This document shows positions 11,712 through 23,805 of a stretch of 64,000 bases of DNA, one piece after another. The stretch is from Casuarina equisetifolia. Taxonomy: Eukaryota > Streptophyta > Magnoliopsida > Fagales > Casuarinaceae. Within the stretch, counting starts at the first letter, position 1, and each line of letters begins with the position of its first letter. Location: NCBI GenBank assembly GCA_028551475.1, contig CM052356.1, positions 6,210,001 to 6,274,000 on the forward strand, given 5' to 3'. The notes under the pieces are model-generated. The model was not told where the DNA came from, made no database searches, and worked only from the letters and a program-made list of their open reading frames with translations. Made by a program: the position numbers and the translations under genes.

Positions 11712-11890
11712 GAATATGTTAGATTTGCCACCTTTCTCAACATCATCTTGAATAAGTTTCCGGAAGAAATCAACTGTCAAGCAACTGCATCGCATATCAA
11801 CCAGTTGAAGGGTCTCCCTTTTCCTTTCTTCCCCTCGTTCTGTCAAGCGATTCCATAGCTGCATTTGCGCCCTCAACTCTTAGGCCACGG
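11712..11890 (-). pseudogene. Dynamin-related (DRP4-like) gene fragment
   Basis: The minus strand encodes a short stretch typical of the C-terminal region of plant DRP4/Mx-like dynamins: LVDMRCSCLTVDFFRKL followed by DDVEKGG. This is preceded, one base out of frame, by VEGANAAMESLDRTR. In the family the two parts are adjacent, so a one-base insertion in a G/A run explains the shift. The LVDM-C-LTVDFFRKL and DVEKGG words are the family hallmark I recognise. No GTPase domain (GKSS, DLPG) is visible nearby, so this is an isolated fragment of about 60 codons. It may have been moved by a transposon, since no other dynamin exon is seen. Confidence 0.7.
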
Positions 11891-11959
11891 TACTGCTTTA
11901 ATTCCTGAGAGTCCAGCAAGCAAAACTAAAGCAATAGTTGGAAAGAATTTTGAGCTGCA

Positions 11960-13550
11960 ACCCAATAGTCAGAGAGAGGTCTAGAAAATAACGAAGAAGG
12001 GTATCGACTTGCTAAATACTTTTTTATACGTAGAAATAATTCGAAGAAACCTCGCAGACTACTTTCTAAACTAAGGTGGGTGTCAGTGCATGTGTGTTGT
12101 TATTAGCCAAGTAGATGAAGTTCCTCTAATTAAGGCCACAACCTTTTCGGACCTTCATTTTAGTCTTACAAACCTAGAATGTCGCATTTCCCTTAAAAGC
12201 TTTAGAAAACAATTTCAACTTTGATATCTAAGACGATAAAGAAGAAATTATAAACCTAGATTGCACACTGCACTAAGTTTCTTATTACTTTTTCTCATCT
12301 AATTATCAAAGTAAAAATTTGGAGCTAGCTTTTCTTCTTCCCCTTCTCTCTAAATCTAGGGCATGGTTTATTTCTTACCTATGGTCATATAATGATTCTA
12401 TCTAGTCAGTTTTAGAAAATGCCCTTTTTTTTCTCAGTAACTTTTAAGTATCTTAGTTAATGCAAAGAAATGGTCAACTAGTTAGATTCATCTCATAAAA
12501 CTTAAGTAAAACATAACAGAGAAAAAAAAAAAGGAACTAAACTTTGAAATAGTCATGAACATATAGGAGTCTCACTAATCTCGCTTTGAATTAGATCTTT
12601 ATGTATAACATGAACTTGGAATAATGAGAAGGCAAAAATTCATGAAGCAACCATCATGATTCGTCAAGGAGATAGAACTTCAATTCAAAAGAAATTCCAA
12701 ACAATGTTATAGATAAGATTTTAGGCAAAAGTTTTGCAGTATACACAAATCAATTGGAATTTTTTAAGTTAAGTTTTGAGACTTTTGGCCTAAGTAGGCT
12801 GTGGTTTTCTATCCAAATGTCCGTTTTCTCTATCCATATTCACTTTTTTCTTTCCATGCAACAATTATTCAAACTATAGGGAAAGAAAGCAAAAAAAAAA
12901 AACCACATAAACCCAGAGGTCCATCTACTACAAGTACATGGTCTCTTTTGTCAATTTATTTTATGATGAGATTGATATTGCCAAGAAAGTTCAGCTTGAA
13001 AAACTAGCCTTTAACAGGTATATCACATTATATATGTTTCACATCCTGAGTAGCGTTTGATGGTTACACCAATAGAATGTGCAGAAACTATGTTTGGAAG
13101 GGGACAACATTGAGACAATAAGAATAAAGAGAACCAACTCAATTAACCTCATTGACATACAAATAGACAGGAAGGGGGGAAAATGCAAAAAGAAAAGATT
13201 AATGATCATAAATCAACATGAAACAAATAGCAAGTATAAATTCCAATGTCTAGCACATTCTACTCTAAAATTTGATGTGCACCACATCAACAGCTGCCTT
13301 GTAGGACCTTTGATTGTAACTATATTAGATTGTATAGATGAAGGTATACCTGCTTAGTAACTATTACGTGAAGTTGATATTTGTTAAAAGATTTAAAGGT
13401 CCAATTCATTAACAGTTGCTTGTCAAATTGCAAGGATGCCTAAAACATTAACATTATAAACTTTTAAGAGCCTGAAAGGGCTTTAAACTAGATGTTTGAA
13501 ACATTATAAACTTTGGTCACCATAAGGATGCCCGCAGAAAAATTTCGTGG
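11960..13550. other. Spacer without recognised features
   Basis: This is AT-rich sequence with short chance reading frames (for example at 12801-13007 and 13079-13357). These frames show no protein family signature, biased composition or splice support. I see no RNA gene and no element ends. Confidence 0.4.
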
Positions 13551-13975
13551 CTAATTAAATTTGCTTTTTGATGTTTAGAGTGAGGCAAAGCCACCGATGA
13601 TCAAATAAGAAGGGGCTTCAAAACTATAAATCACCGCTTAACATGCACTTAACAAGAACTAAGAAATCAATCTCCCATGGCAGAAATGGTTTCTTTTTGG
13701 GTACACACGACCCCAAATACATACATTTATGCATCAGTTCAAGATTACATGGCATGAAAAAAGAAAGGGACTTTGAAAGTCCTTGCTGCAAATGTAGTCT
13801 TCAACCTTTTACCATCATAAGCAAATTTCCCTTCTATCCTTGTGTCAATTTCAACTTGATTGGTTTTGATGAGATAGTTGCTCATAAGAAGTTGATCAAA
13901 ACTAATGAAAAGTTATCATCCTCACAAACACGAAGAGGGCCAAGAAATAGTTATTGTAATAGTAATTGTCTGTAA
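13551..13975. repeat. Lipase 3' flank module, copy 1
   Basis: This matches 29790-30300 and 40170-40320. Shared words are AATTAAATTTGCTTTTTGATG, CAAAGCCACCGATGATC and GCACTTAACAAGAACTAAG. It is the flank beyond the 3' end of the minus-strand lipase and marks the left edge of a duplication unit. Confidence 0.6.
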
Positions 13976-14231
13976 TCATAAAGCTTAACTGCAACTGGAG
14001 ATCAGGCATCTACCGCTGAAGGAGTGATCTTGCTTGAAGTCCAAGGTATGAGTTAGATTAATGGTCAAACTTGTGGATGGAAGGAGGTGTAGTGGTTCTG
14101 ACTCCTCCCCTAGTGCATTCATGAATAGACCAATGAGGGAGTTCTGGGTTGCTATCCTCTCAACAATCTCTTTCATCTTCTTCCTGTGTTCAAAATATCC
14201 AATGATTTTGAACAAATGTGATCAAGGGAGT
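13976..14231 (-). pseudogene. Lipase copy 1, C-terminal part
   Basis: The minus strand encodes IGYFEHRKKM, ERIATQNSLIGLFMNALG and SEPLHLLPS, the C-terminal portion of At4g10955-type class-3-like lipases. The family is alpha/beta hydrolases of uncertain substrate. The piece is cut from the rest of the gene by the copia element at 14232-19308, and the remaining part resumes at 19309. Relative to copy 3 the reading frame of this piece is intact over about 60 codons. Confidence 0.8.
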
Positions 14232-14431
14232 TGAGAATGGCCAAAAAGGAGATAGCCATGATGAAAAACACAAGAGGAAGGAGAAGTGCAAAAAAAAATG
14301 TTTTCTCAATTTTATTCCTTGTATAACAAATACAATATATGGATGTGTTCTATACAAAGTGTCGGTACCCCTATGTACACATAAGGGTACTCAAGTGGTT
14401 GATGTGACCATTGTAGAGGCAGGTGTTAACA
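14232..14431 (-). repeat. Copia 3' LTR
   Basis: A 200 bp LTR, about 89-90 percent identical to 19109-19308. It ends GTTAACA, next to the G-rich polypurine tract as read on the minus strand. Confidence 0.9.
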
Positions 14432-17400
14432 TCCCCCCGCAAGCTAACTGGTATGAGAGGACAGTCAACTTAGACCGTAAAGTGCAAAAATGAGCAGTGG
14501 CAGGGCCTTTGGTGAAGATGTCCGTGGCCTGATCGGCAGAGGAGATGAATTGAATGTGGAGCTGACTGCAAAGAAAGCGCTCACGAATGAAATGATAATC
14601 AATCTCAATGTGTTTCGTGCGAGCATGGAAGACGGGATTAGTCGCTAGATAAAGGGTCGAGAGATTGTCACACCAAAGGGTTGGGGGACAGGGTGGAAGA
14701 GCACAAAGGTCCCGAAGCATATACTCGATCCAATGAGCTCAGCAACGGTGTCGACAAGGCTTTTATGTTCGGCCTTAGTGCTAGAGCGAGTAGCAGTCTG
14801 CTGCTTGCGAAAGCTCCATGATATGAGGTTCTAGCCAAGGAAGACGCAAAACCCAACAATAGAGCGAAGATCATCACGATCACTAGCCTAACTAGCATCG
14901 GAGAAAGTATGAAGAGCAATGGAAGAGGGGTGGGTGATCTAAAGGCCATGCTGAGGAGTGTCTACAAGATAGCGAAGAATCCACTTCACAGCCTGCTAGT
15001 GAAGAGTAGTAGGAGCATGAAGGAACTGACAAGCGGTGTTAACTGCATAGGCAATGTCTGGACGAGTCAGAGTAAGGTACTGAAGAGCGCCAACAGTGCT
15101 CTTGTAGAGTAGGGGATTCGGAAGAGGGTCGCCGGATCATTGAGAGAGAGACTCCATGGTGCACAGGGTAGAGACACCACGGGCATCCATCGTGCAAGCA
15201 TGAGCAAGAATCTCATGTGTGAACTTCGCCTGATGGAAAAGGAGACCATGGGAGGTTTGCAGAGCCTCAATGCCAAGAAAGTAATGGACAATGCCTAAGT
15301 CCTTAATCGCAAACTCCCGATGGAGGGCTGCAAGAAGAGTAGAAAAAGTAGCCTGGGGAAAGCCCATGAGAAGAATATTATCAACATAAACAAGGAGTAC
15401 TAGACTATAATGGTCAGCATGAAGAAGGAAAAGTGAGGTGTCAGCTGCAGAGACATAGAAACCAACTGAGGTGAGGAAGGTGTTGAGCCGCTGGTACCAT
15501 GCACGGGGGGCTTGTTTAAGACCATATAAAGAACAACGAAGTCAGCACACATGATTAGGCCTAGTAGGATCAATGAAGCTAGGGGCTGAACCATGTAAAC
15601 CTCCTCAAAAATGGTGCCATGAAGAAAAGCATTGGAGACATTGAGCTGACGAAGACTCCAACCTCAAGAATAAGCCATGGCAATAACAGTGCAAATGGTG
15701 ACCGGTTTAGCCACTAGATTGAATGTCTCTGTGTAGTCAATACTAGGTTGCTAAGGAAAGCCCTTGGCCACTAGGCGGGCTTTATAGCGTTCTAAGGAAC
15801 TATCGAATCAAAGCTTAACTTTATAGACTCACTTGCAACCAATAGGATGAGTATAAAAGGGTAGAGGAACAAGATCCCAAGTATGATTATGAAGGAGAAC
15901 AGTGTACTCAACAACCATAGCAAATTGCCACTGAGGATCACGGGAGGCTTGGGAAAAGGTAGTGGGTTCGAAGAAGGGGTGGGAGGTAGCAGTGAGGGCA
16001 AAAGTCTGCTGGTAGGTGAGAAGGCGACGGGTAATAGTGCCATCTTTCATGCGAGTCACCATTGGATGGTAAGGAGTGAGAGGGGTGGGAGAGGGAGAGA
16101 TAGGAGAAGAAAAAGAGAAGGGAGGGGAGGTAGGAGAGGGAAGGGAAGGGGGAGAGGAGAGAAGGATGGGGAAGGGGACAAGGCCACAGGAGGGTCAGAA
16201 GGAGAAGGAATGGGAGGGAAAGATAAGGGAATAGGAGTTGAAGGAGAGGGAACAGAAGGAGGAGGAGAAGGGAGGTGGGCAAAGGGAAAAAGAGTTTCAT
16301 TAAAGAGGACATCAACAACGATATAAAAGCGACGAGTGTCAAGACAATAGTAGAGATAGCCACGATAACCGGGTGGATAACCGAGAAAAATACAAGCACG
16401 AGAGCAAGCTTATGTGGAGCATAGGCACGAAGATGAGAAAAAATAGCACAACCAAAGATATAAAGATCAGGAGGAGAATGGAAAAGAGTCTGCTGGGGGG
16501 AAAGGTGAGCAAGGACAAAGGTGGGAAGATGGTTGATGAGAGAAACGGTGGTCTCAAAGGCAAACTCCCAAAAGGAAGGAGGAACAGAGGCGTGAGTAAG
16601 AAGAGCAAGGCCAATCTCGACGATATGACGGTGTTTTCGCTCAGTAGTCCTATTTTGGAAAGGAGAATAAGAATAGGAGACATGCTGATGGATACCGTGG
16701 AGGGTGAGAAAGGCACGAAGCTAAGTGGATAGAAACTCAGGGGTGCCATCACACTGAATAGCGCAACAAGGACACTGAAGCTGAGTGGTGACAAAAGAAT
16801 GAAAAGCGGTAAAGATAGAGAGGAACTGAGTGTGAGAAGTAAAAGGATAAAGTCAAGTGAAATGAGAGTAATCATCAACAAAACAAACATAATATTTATA
16901 ACCATGATAGGAAGTTACAGGGGCGGGCCCCTATACATCAAAATGCACCAGTTCAAGGAGAAAAGAAGCCCGTGACTGGGTAGAGGGGTGGGGGTGGCGA
17001 TGGCTCTTACTAAGAGCACATGCAGTACATAGGGGGATAAGAGAACGAGAAAAAACAGTATTGGTGGAAGACAAAAGATGAAGAACTGCATTGGAGGAGG
17101 CATGACCAAGGCGATGGTGCCACAAAAGGAGGGAGGTGGAAGAGGAAGCAGAGAGATCGAAAGGAGACGCATCAAGTGCAGGAGGTGAGAGGCGATAGAA
17201 ACCGTGATCAAGAGTGCCTTGAAGTAAAATCTGACCAGTGCTAAGAGAACGAGCAAGGAAATACGTATCATAGAATAAAAAAAGACAATGATTATCACGA
17301 CCAAAATGAGATATGGATAATAAATTTTTTGTAATACCAGGAATAACAAGGACATCAGTGAGACAAAAAGAAGGAGAGTGGGGAGAACGAAAAGTACTAA

Positions 17401-19108
17401 TGTGAGTGATGGGAAGGGAGACACCATCGCCCACAGTAAGCTACTGAGACCCAGTATAAGGGGTGACAGTGGTAAGGGCTGCGGGACTGTCAATGACATG
17501 GTGAGTGGCACCAGAGTCAGCAAACCAAGAGGCAGGATCAAGGGTAGAGGGAGGTGGAGTAAGGGGAAGAGGGTTTAAGGGAGAGGGAAGATGAGAGGAG
17601 TGGGCTTGAAGGGAAAGGCTTAGAGAATGGGCCAAATGGGGCTGGAAGAAAGGCTAGGAGATGGGCCGTGGAGGGGGTTAAAAAAGAAGGTTGGGCTTGG
17701 GCCTGAATAAGGGCCGTGGGTTGGACAAGGGGAGGGACCGTGGGCTGGGCCAACAAACGGGCCTAGAAGTGAGTTGGGAGAAGGGCCCAAAGATGCAGTA
17801 TAAGATTGGGGGGGGATGGGCCAAATTGAAAATGGGCCAGACTAGGTGTATAAAGTGAGGGGCTGGGTGGGTAAGAGGGCTGGGCGCTAAAAGAGGGGGG
17901 GTTACGGGCTGGGCTAGGGAAGCTTGGAGGAAGTGGGCTTGAGGGGAAAGAGGGGCAGAGGTGGGCTAGGGGAGGTATCATTCTCTACAGGTGGTGGCAT
18001 AGTGGCCTCGCCGCCTGCAGATCTAACAGTACAGTGGCCGGCACTTACCACAGTTGTCGGCCACTAGCTGTGGCAAAGCTGGGGGAAAAGAGAGGTTTGG
18101 GAGTAAAAGGGGTGAGGAGCCGGATGGTGTGGCGCATGTAGGCCACAACAGCAAGGAAAGCGACCGAGGGGAAGAAGTAGTGGGTGATCCAACGTGGGTA
18201 GCAAAAGCTACTAGGGGTGGTAGCACCGTCGTGTCGTGAGAGGAGACATCAACCATGGACTCATGGGAGAGAAGGAATACGTAGAGGTCTTCACGTGACA
18301 TAGGGCAATGTGAGAGGTGATTAAGATCACGATAGCTAGGGATTTGAACTTTGGCCCTAACCCATGAAAAATTTAGGTGTGATAATCGCTATCATGAAGA
18401 GGTTCACCGATCAGGGTGAGTTGATTGGCGATTTGTGTAGCCTACTGAAGAAACTCCGCCACCGTGCGGTCGCCGCGGCACATGGACTAGAGTTCCATGC
18501 GAAGGGAGGCGGCGTGTGCAGTCAATTGAGCAGCGAAGGTCATTGCTAAGTAGCACCAAATTTCCACAAATGATCGAAAAGTGGTTAGTTAGGCCACCTC
18601 GGGCGGCATCGAGGTGATCAAAAGCCACCCCATAGTAGTGCGATCTCGGACGCGCCACTGCGCGTGAGCTAGATTAGGGGTGCGGGTCGGGCCGAGAAAG
18701 GTTGAGGCAGATGTGGTCGGGGTGAGCATGTTTGATGGGGTGAGGAGGTGGGTAGGGGGTTTGGTTCAAAGCCATCCACGACGGGCAGAAGTTGCGTTGC
18801 ATTGAGGAAAGGCTCAATCATAGTCCTCCAGATAAGGTAGTTGCTGCCGTTGAGATGTTCCGACAGCAACGGTGAAAGGAGGACGGTGGGAGGAGCACTG
18901 GAGGGAGGAGATGGGTCTAGGCTAGGGTTTGATGAGGCAAACATCAAACCAAAAGGGAGAAAGGGCCGGGCTAGCAAAAAAAAAAAAAAGGCAGAAGAGG
19001 GGGCCCAAAAGAGAAATGAAGGCCGGGGAAGGGAAAAAAGAAAAGCAAGTAAAATGACAGGAGAGGATTAGGAGGTAGCTTGCGCCATTGTTGGCTATGA
19101 TACCAAGT

Positions 19109-19308
19109 TGAGAATGGCCGGAAAGGAGATAGGCATGACAGAAAACACAAGAGGAAGGAGAAGTGTAGAAAAAAGTGTTTTCTCAATTTTATTCCTCGTA
19201 TAACAAATACAATATATGGATGTGTTCTGTATAAAGTGTCAATACCCCTATATGTATATAGGGGTACTCAAGTGGTTGATGTGACCATTGTAGAGGCAAG
19301 TGTCAACA
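19109..19308 (-). repeat. Copia 5' LTR
   Basis: A 200 bp LTR. On the minus strand it starts TGTTGACACT and ends CATTCTCA, followed by the primer site TTGGTATCATAGCC. Confidence 0.9.
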
Positions 19309-19690
19309 AGGGGGGTTCACAAATAGACAAGGGAACCATGCAGAATATGCAGCAAATGAATCTTCCATGGCAATCCACTACTGTTCAGCCTTAGTAATAG
19401 CCGGTGTTGTTATAATTGCTCTTTTTGCAAATCGAATCCCATGTTTCACTATTTCATTTTTGATTGACTTAAAAGGGGCAGATGGAAATGGAGGATAGAA
19501 AAGAAAAGATTGGAAAAAGAAACCAAATTTTGTCACGAACCTAGGATCATGGTGGCTTAGGTCAAGAAGCCTAATAAATAGAATCAGAGTCAAACCCAAT
19601 TCCTGAATTTGAAACATGGCATAAAAAGACACCATAGGATGGACACCCAGAACCAAACAGGCAGCCACAGACCACTTCATTTACATTTTG
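19309..19690 (-). pseudogene. Lipase copy 1, N-terminal and middle remnants
   Basis: On the minus strand the words VAACLVLGVH (N-terminal exon), FFQSFLFYPPFPSAP and KSIKNEIVKHGIRFAKRAI (middle) lie in one degraded reading frame. The section with the nucleophile-elbow serine (GHSLG) is missing between them, so this copy had already lost its core or lost it later. Next to the copia element the words for SFAAYSAW and LFVNPP can be read. The gene is dead from both internal loss and the insertion. Confidence 0.75.
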
Positions 19691-20075
19691 AATCAGTCAA
19701 ATAATTTTCAATGGAAGGAAATAGTCCAAAGATAACCATTATTTATTTATTTATTTTTATAAATGTTATCAAGGACAAATATTAGTCCATTTGCAATAGT
19801 TTAAAATATACTATAGGTCCATCTTAAGCACACATATCATTTATTACAGACCTTCAACAACCGGGAATAAATTTTGAAACAGGAATAGTTATGATTATCT
19901 ATTCTTCTGCCTGTTTTTTCAAAACAAAACCAAATCTAGGGAGGGGAGGAGGTTTGAATGTCTCATCAGTCAATGGAAGTTAGGTAAAATGGTCTTGAAA
20001 GCCGTAAGTCTTCCTTCTCATAGGCCATTTCACAATAGGTTGCTTTTACTTCTTCCTTCTCAACTTGCTCTTTGG
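19690..20075 (-). repeat. Lipase-intron module, copy 2
   Basis: A worn match to 942-1100 and 33060-33310: AGACCTTCAACAACC, TTTTGAAACAGGAATAGTTATG, and GGTTTGAATGTCTCATCAGTC. It also has a small TATT repeat at about 19740-19757. No coding sequence is seen. Confidence 0.5.
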
Positions 20076-20129
20076 TGTTAAGAAGCTAATCAAAACTCAC
20101 CAACATTTATCATCTCCACAAACATGAAG

Positions 20130-21140
20130 TGGGTTAAGAATTATAACAGTTATTGTGATAGTAACTCTCTATAATCATATTGATAGGACTGCAACTGGAG
20201 ATCAGGTTTCCACCACTGAAGAAGTCCATGAGCTTATTGGAAGTCTCGAGAGAGAGTAAGATTAATGTTCAAACTTGCAGAGGGAATGAGGTGTGATGGT
20301 TCTGACTCCTTCCCCTACGCATTCATAAACAGACCAATTGTGAACTTCTAGGTTGCTATCCTCTCGATATCCCCAGCATCAATCTTTACCATTTTCTTCC
20401 TTTGTTCAAAATACCCAATGTATCCTGAACAAAGGCGATCATCGGGGTTCACAAATAGCTAAGGGAACCATGCAGAAAATGCAACAAATGTATCTTCCAC
20501 CACATTCGAAGCAAGAGTGAGCCCTGTTTTAATCACACTTTTTGCAAATCGAATCCCATGTTCCACTCTTTTATTTTTGATTGCCTCAAAAGGGGCAGAT
20601 GGGAATGGCAGATTGAAAAGAAAAGATGAAAAATACCAGATTTGGCCATCTTTTTTCCTGCAAGCATCGCCATTGTTGAACCTAGTGAATGGCCAGCTAA
20701 CCAAACATTTGAATAACTAACTATATCAATTACGTTTTGAACAGCTTGCATAGCAATCTCAAATCGAAACGTCTTGTGAAGGACACTTTAAATGAAGCGC
20801 AGATCCAGCTTGATATCCTGTCGGCTAGAATATGCCTTAATTAAGTTGCCTCGGAAAGCAATCACGTATTGTGGGCTTTGATCTAGCGAGTAGTTATAAC
20901 AAGATGCATAAGCTTTGAATTCATAGATGGCCCTAAAGATAGAAGAATCCTCAGCATCCACAAGTTTACAAACCAACTGAAAATGGAAAAACTCCCACCA
21001 ACGAGGAGCAAAGGCATAGTTGCCAAGACATTTTGCTTGGCAGTCCAGCTTAAGAATGTAGACGCCCTGAACCAAACAGGCAGCCACCGATCTTCGATGG
21101 TGTGTACTCTTCCTGCATATGGCACAAATCATCTTTTTTT
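20130..21140 (-). pseudogene. Lipase copy 2 (At4g10955-type), almost full length
   Basis: The minus strand carries most of a class-3-like lipase without inserts: RRSVAACLVQGVYIL, FAPRWWEFFHFQLV, SSIFRAIYEF, PQYVIAFRGN (about 20788-21130), then MQAVQNV and the nucleophile elbow LAGHSLGS (about 20600-20751). FLFNLPFPSAPFEAI, GLTLASNVV and FVAFSAW follow (about 20459-20600), then a C-terminal part to about 20130. It has lesions. A stop follows DLRFI, where copy 3 reads IQN. The frame shifts after the MAKSGIF word, and AWFP is followed by TAG where copy 3 reads TAT (AWVPYLF). It therefore cannot make a full enzyme. It is the best preserved guide to the ancestral gene. Confidence 0.85.
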
Positions 21141-21189
21141 TTTCCTCATAATCTTGTACATATAGAAGAAGAACACCCAGTAAAATCAA

Positions 21190-22060
21190 CGTTGAATTAG
21201 AAAGAATATCAAGGACCGATCTCAGCTATTTGCAATAGCTAAAAATGTACTACAGATCCATCCCAAACACAAGCCAAATATTATCTACCAAAAACCTTCA
21301 ACAACCATAGATGAAGAAAACAAATAGATTTTGAAACGAGGAATGTCACGTATTATCTATTCCTCTGTTTCTTTTCTTCCCTTTTGTCTTTTTAACCGAA
21401 GAAGGGAGGGAGGAGGGGATATGGGGGGAACAGTTTGAAGCACTCACTAGTTAATGGAAGTTAAGTGCAAGGGTCCTACATGGTGAAAGTCCTTGATCTC
21501 AGAGGCCATTACACAAAATTTTGCTTTTCCCTATTCCTTCCAATATCCTCAAAGCTGTCTTACAGAGCATCAGGAAAAGCCAGAATGTGTTAAAGGGAAC
21601 ATCCTGCATCTGAAACCCATGTCCACGAAAGTTACTTCAAAAAATGTCCAAAAGCATGAAAGAAAGTTTCCAAGCTTTCAAACCATTTGCAATGTATGGT
21701 TTGTTGAATCAAACACCTTAACTTCCAAGGATCTTTTGCTTATTTTTTATCCATCACACATTCATTATGGTTTATGAAATTGAATAAATCCCTTCTCCAA
21801 AGACACCACATTTTTCTTCCTTCCAAGTCACCATGGAATGCCAATAAAAGTATCCAAAAGGTTCATATATTCCTTTCTATACAAAATAATGTCATGAGCA
21901 TGCAAGTAATAGAAATACACAAGTAGTGTAAAACCTATTCTTCGTTTAGAGATTTTTTATCATAAAAATTTCCATCAGGCCCCTCTAATTAGAGCCTAGC
22001 CACCTTCTAGATTTTCAGCATTAACTTAAAACAAGAAAGCTACTTTGGAGATACTTTGAA
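21190..22060 (-). repeat. Lipase-intron module, copy 3
   Basis: It matches 942-1470 and 33030-33660 over nearly its whole length, including AACCGAAGAAGGGA, CCAAAGACACCACATTTTTC and CTACTTTGGAGATACTTTGAA. This is the intron between the lipase coding exon and its 5' exon. Short reading frames in it are not genes. Confidence 0.65.
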
Positions 22061-22114
22061 CCTTATTCCCAATGTAAATTAGCATAGAATATGAACAGTA
22101 TTTCCAAGTGTAAA

Positions 22115-22445
22115 GTTTTCATGATCATTCTTAACCAACACATGCACATTGATACAACCATGAAGAGTAGTCTGATCCTAAAAAGATATCCTACTTCCAC
22201 TTTAGAAGCAGCTCCTTCTCTTCTTAGTGGCTTACAATCAAACATAGTTTACTATCACAGCACACTCACCAGCTCTCACTGTCTGTTCTCTCCCAAACAC
22301 GGTGCACACAACTCACACAGTTTTCACACACATAATCGAGCGACACAAAATACACATGTACAGTCATTCTACTTACGGCACAATGGAATGACTATGATGT
22401 CCCTGTTACACTATACATTACAAATACATAACACCAACTCCAATA
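22115..22445. other. Insertion specific to the copy-2 lipase intron
   Basis: About 330 bp here has no counterpart at the matching place in the 33.6-33.8 kb copy, where the flanking words (AACTGTATTTC and AAGTATGGACCTTTT) are almost adjacent. I see no coding region, ends or target duplication. It could instead be a loss in the other copy. Confidence 0.35.
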
Positions 22446-22609
22446 TAAGTATGGACCTTTTTTCAATAATAAAAAAAAACTCCAAGAAAATAAATGGACC
22501 AATACTTTTCCAATTAGATTCTCGCCCCTACTCCCAGAAGCTAATATTGAGTACTCTAGCAAGAATCATACTGTACACAGACGACCACCATGAACATTGC
22601 TAAAAACAA

Positions 22610-23110
22610 AGCCTTATTTTTTAATAAACTAGTAATTTAGTGATTAATTATTGGTCACCCATAACTGGTTTTGAGTTCGAGAAAAGCGAAAACATTGATT
22701 TCTTCTTTTCTCTTATTGTAGCCCAAGGATGATAAAAATTCATACAAACACTATCATAACCAAACCTCCTGGAAAGTAACATATCAAAACCCAGAGGATC
22801 CTAAAAAAATAGAAAGAAAATAGAAAAGCACGTACCTTCAAGGAATTACTGGAAGAGATCAGGTTTGTGGGATAAGAAGAAGGGTTAACTTGAACTACAA
22901 GTTATGTTGGGAGACTACACAAAGAAATTTAGTACAGAAAGAAGTTTACATTTAGTTCTAGCGATCACTCCACAGTGATTGTAAGTGATTGTAAGTAGAT
23001 GGTTCTAAAATATGTTGTTGCAGTGGATACATGGCATTTACAACTGTGTGAGAGGCATATAAGTAGGCTTGCAACCTTGCATGTTTTCGTTTTGAAGGTT
23101 TTTAAATGAT
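22610..23110 (-). promoter_or_regulatory. Lipase 5' exon and promoter module, copy 3
   Basis: This is the 5' untranslated exon and upstream sequence of lipase copy 2. The minus-strand donor (GAAG then GTACGT) lies at about 22830-22835. The upstream part shares GGCATTTACAACTGTG with 2290 and 34240, and has a TATA-like TTATATGCC on the minus strand at about 23056-23064. Confidence 0.45.
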
Positions 23111-23639
23111 TATATATTTTAGTGGACATGAAGAAGGAACCGTTCCAACTATCTTTCCTTTCTACTAACTTCTCCGCATTGGTTCTTGGTATCTGAGCGA
23201 CTTTTGAATGGTCTAAAATTTCACTTTACTTTCTTGACCGACAAGCTTTAATGCCTTTATCTTGATCACTTTGACGACTCTAACTTGGTCAAAATTCATC
23301 CGAAGTCAATAACGCAACCTTAGTAATGCCGATTAAGACTTGGTGTAGAATCTGAGAAATTCTCTTAGTGTAGCTGGCCTTGCATGAAAGAGAAAAGACG
23401 AGCAGCCAAGAATAGTTGACCTCAAATAACAAATCTAGAAGCTGACCACCAAGCCGACCACCAATCGGGAATTACTTGTTCATCTTTTAGGTTTATAACA
23501 ATGTAATGGAAAAATTAGTGTTTTAATATAACAAGTGCAAGTAATTTTTTTAAAATATATTGTAAAAAATTTCAAGTTAAAAGATATTATTATTTTGACT
23601 TAAGTATGAAACTTTTTTCCTGATATGACTCATGAAACT
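23111..23639. other. Spacer without recognised features
   Basis: This is unique sequence between the lipase copy-2 promoter module and the AT-rich flank. I see no reading frame above background and no element ends. Confidence 0.4.
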
Positions 23640-23805
23640 TGAAGTTCATTTCCTCTCCTAAAATTATTTATAAAATCTATAATTTCACTTAACAAATTGT
23701 CTTATCTATTATCTATGACATTATTCATAAAATCCTTAATTTCATCTTACTATAACAGTATATAAAACATTGAAATATCTTATATAATTTACAACATGTT
23801 GTAAT
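23640..23805. repeat. AT-rich duplicated flank, copy 3 (left part)
   Basis: It matches 20-155 (ATAAAATCTATAATTTCACT, TATCTATTATCTATGA, TACAACATGTTGTAA). The match continues at 29154 after the LINE, where the first copy continues without interruption. Confidence 0.7.

Larger units (their letters stand above)
14232..19308 (-). mobile_element. Ty1/copia LTR retroelement
   Basis: Two 200 bp LTRs (TGAGAATGG...AACA on the plus strand) enclose about 4.7 kb of minus-strand coding remnants. Left of the right LTR the minus strand reads TTGGTATCATAGCC, a tRNA-Met primer site. A G-rich polypurine tract abuts the left LTR. Parts from right to left are gag N-terminus (about 18669-18977), gag body (17760-18660), protease with a DSGATHH core (about 17441-17560), GAG-pre-integrase with its zinc-binding HRLGH motif and integrase (about 16300-17434), reverse transcriptase (about 15137-16062), and RNase H (about 14391-14949). 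The LTRs differ at about 21 of 200 positions, so it is several million years old. It is broken, with many breaks. It lies inside lipase copy 1. The target duplication is not clear. Confidence 0.93.

Noticed and set aside
13643-13975. Plus-strand ORF of 110 codons
   Set aside because: It lies in the duplicated lipase 3' flank and is not conserved as a frame in the copies at 29.8 and 40.2 kb.
15883-16326. Glycine/arginine-rich plus-strand ORF of 147 codons
   Set aside because: It is the complement of the Pro/Ser-rich coding strand of the copia element. The composition comes from purine bias, not from a gene.
22091-22603. Plus-strand ORF of 170 codons, His- and Ser-rich
   Set aside because: It spans an insertion-specific segment and the duplicated lipase-intron module, is not conserved in the other copies, and shows no domain.
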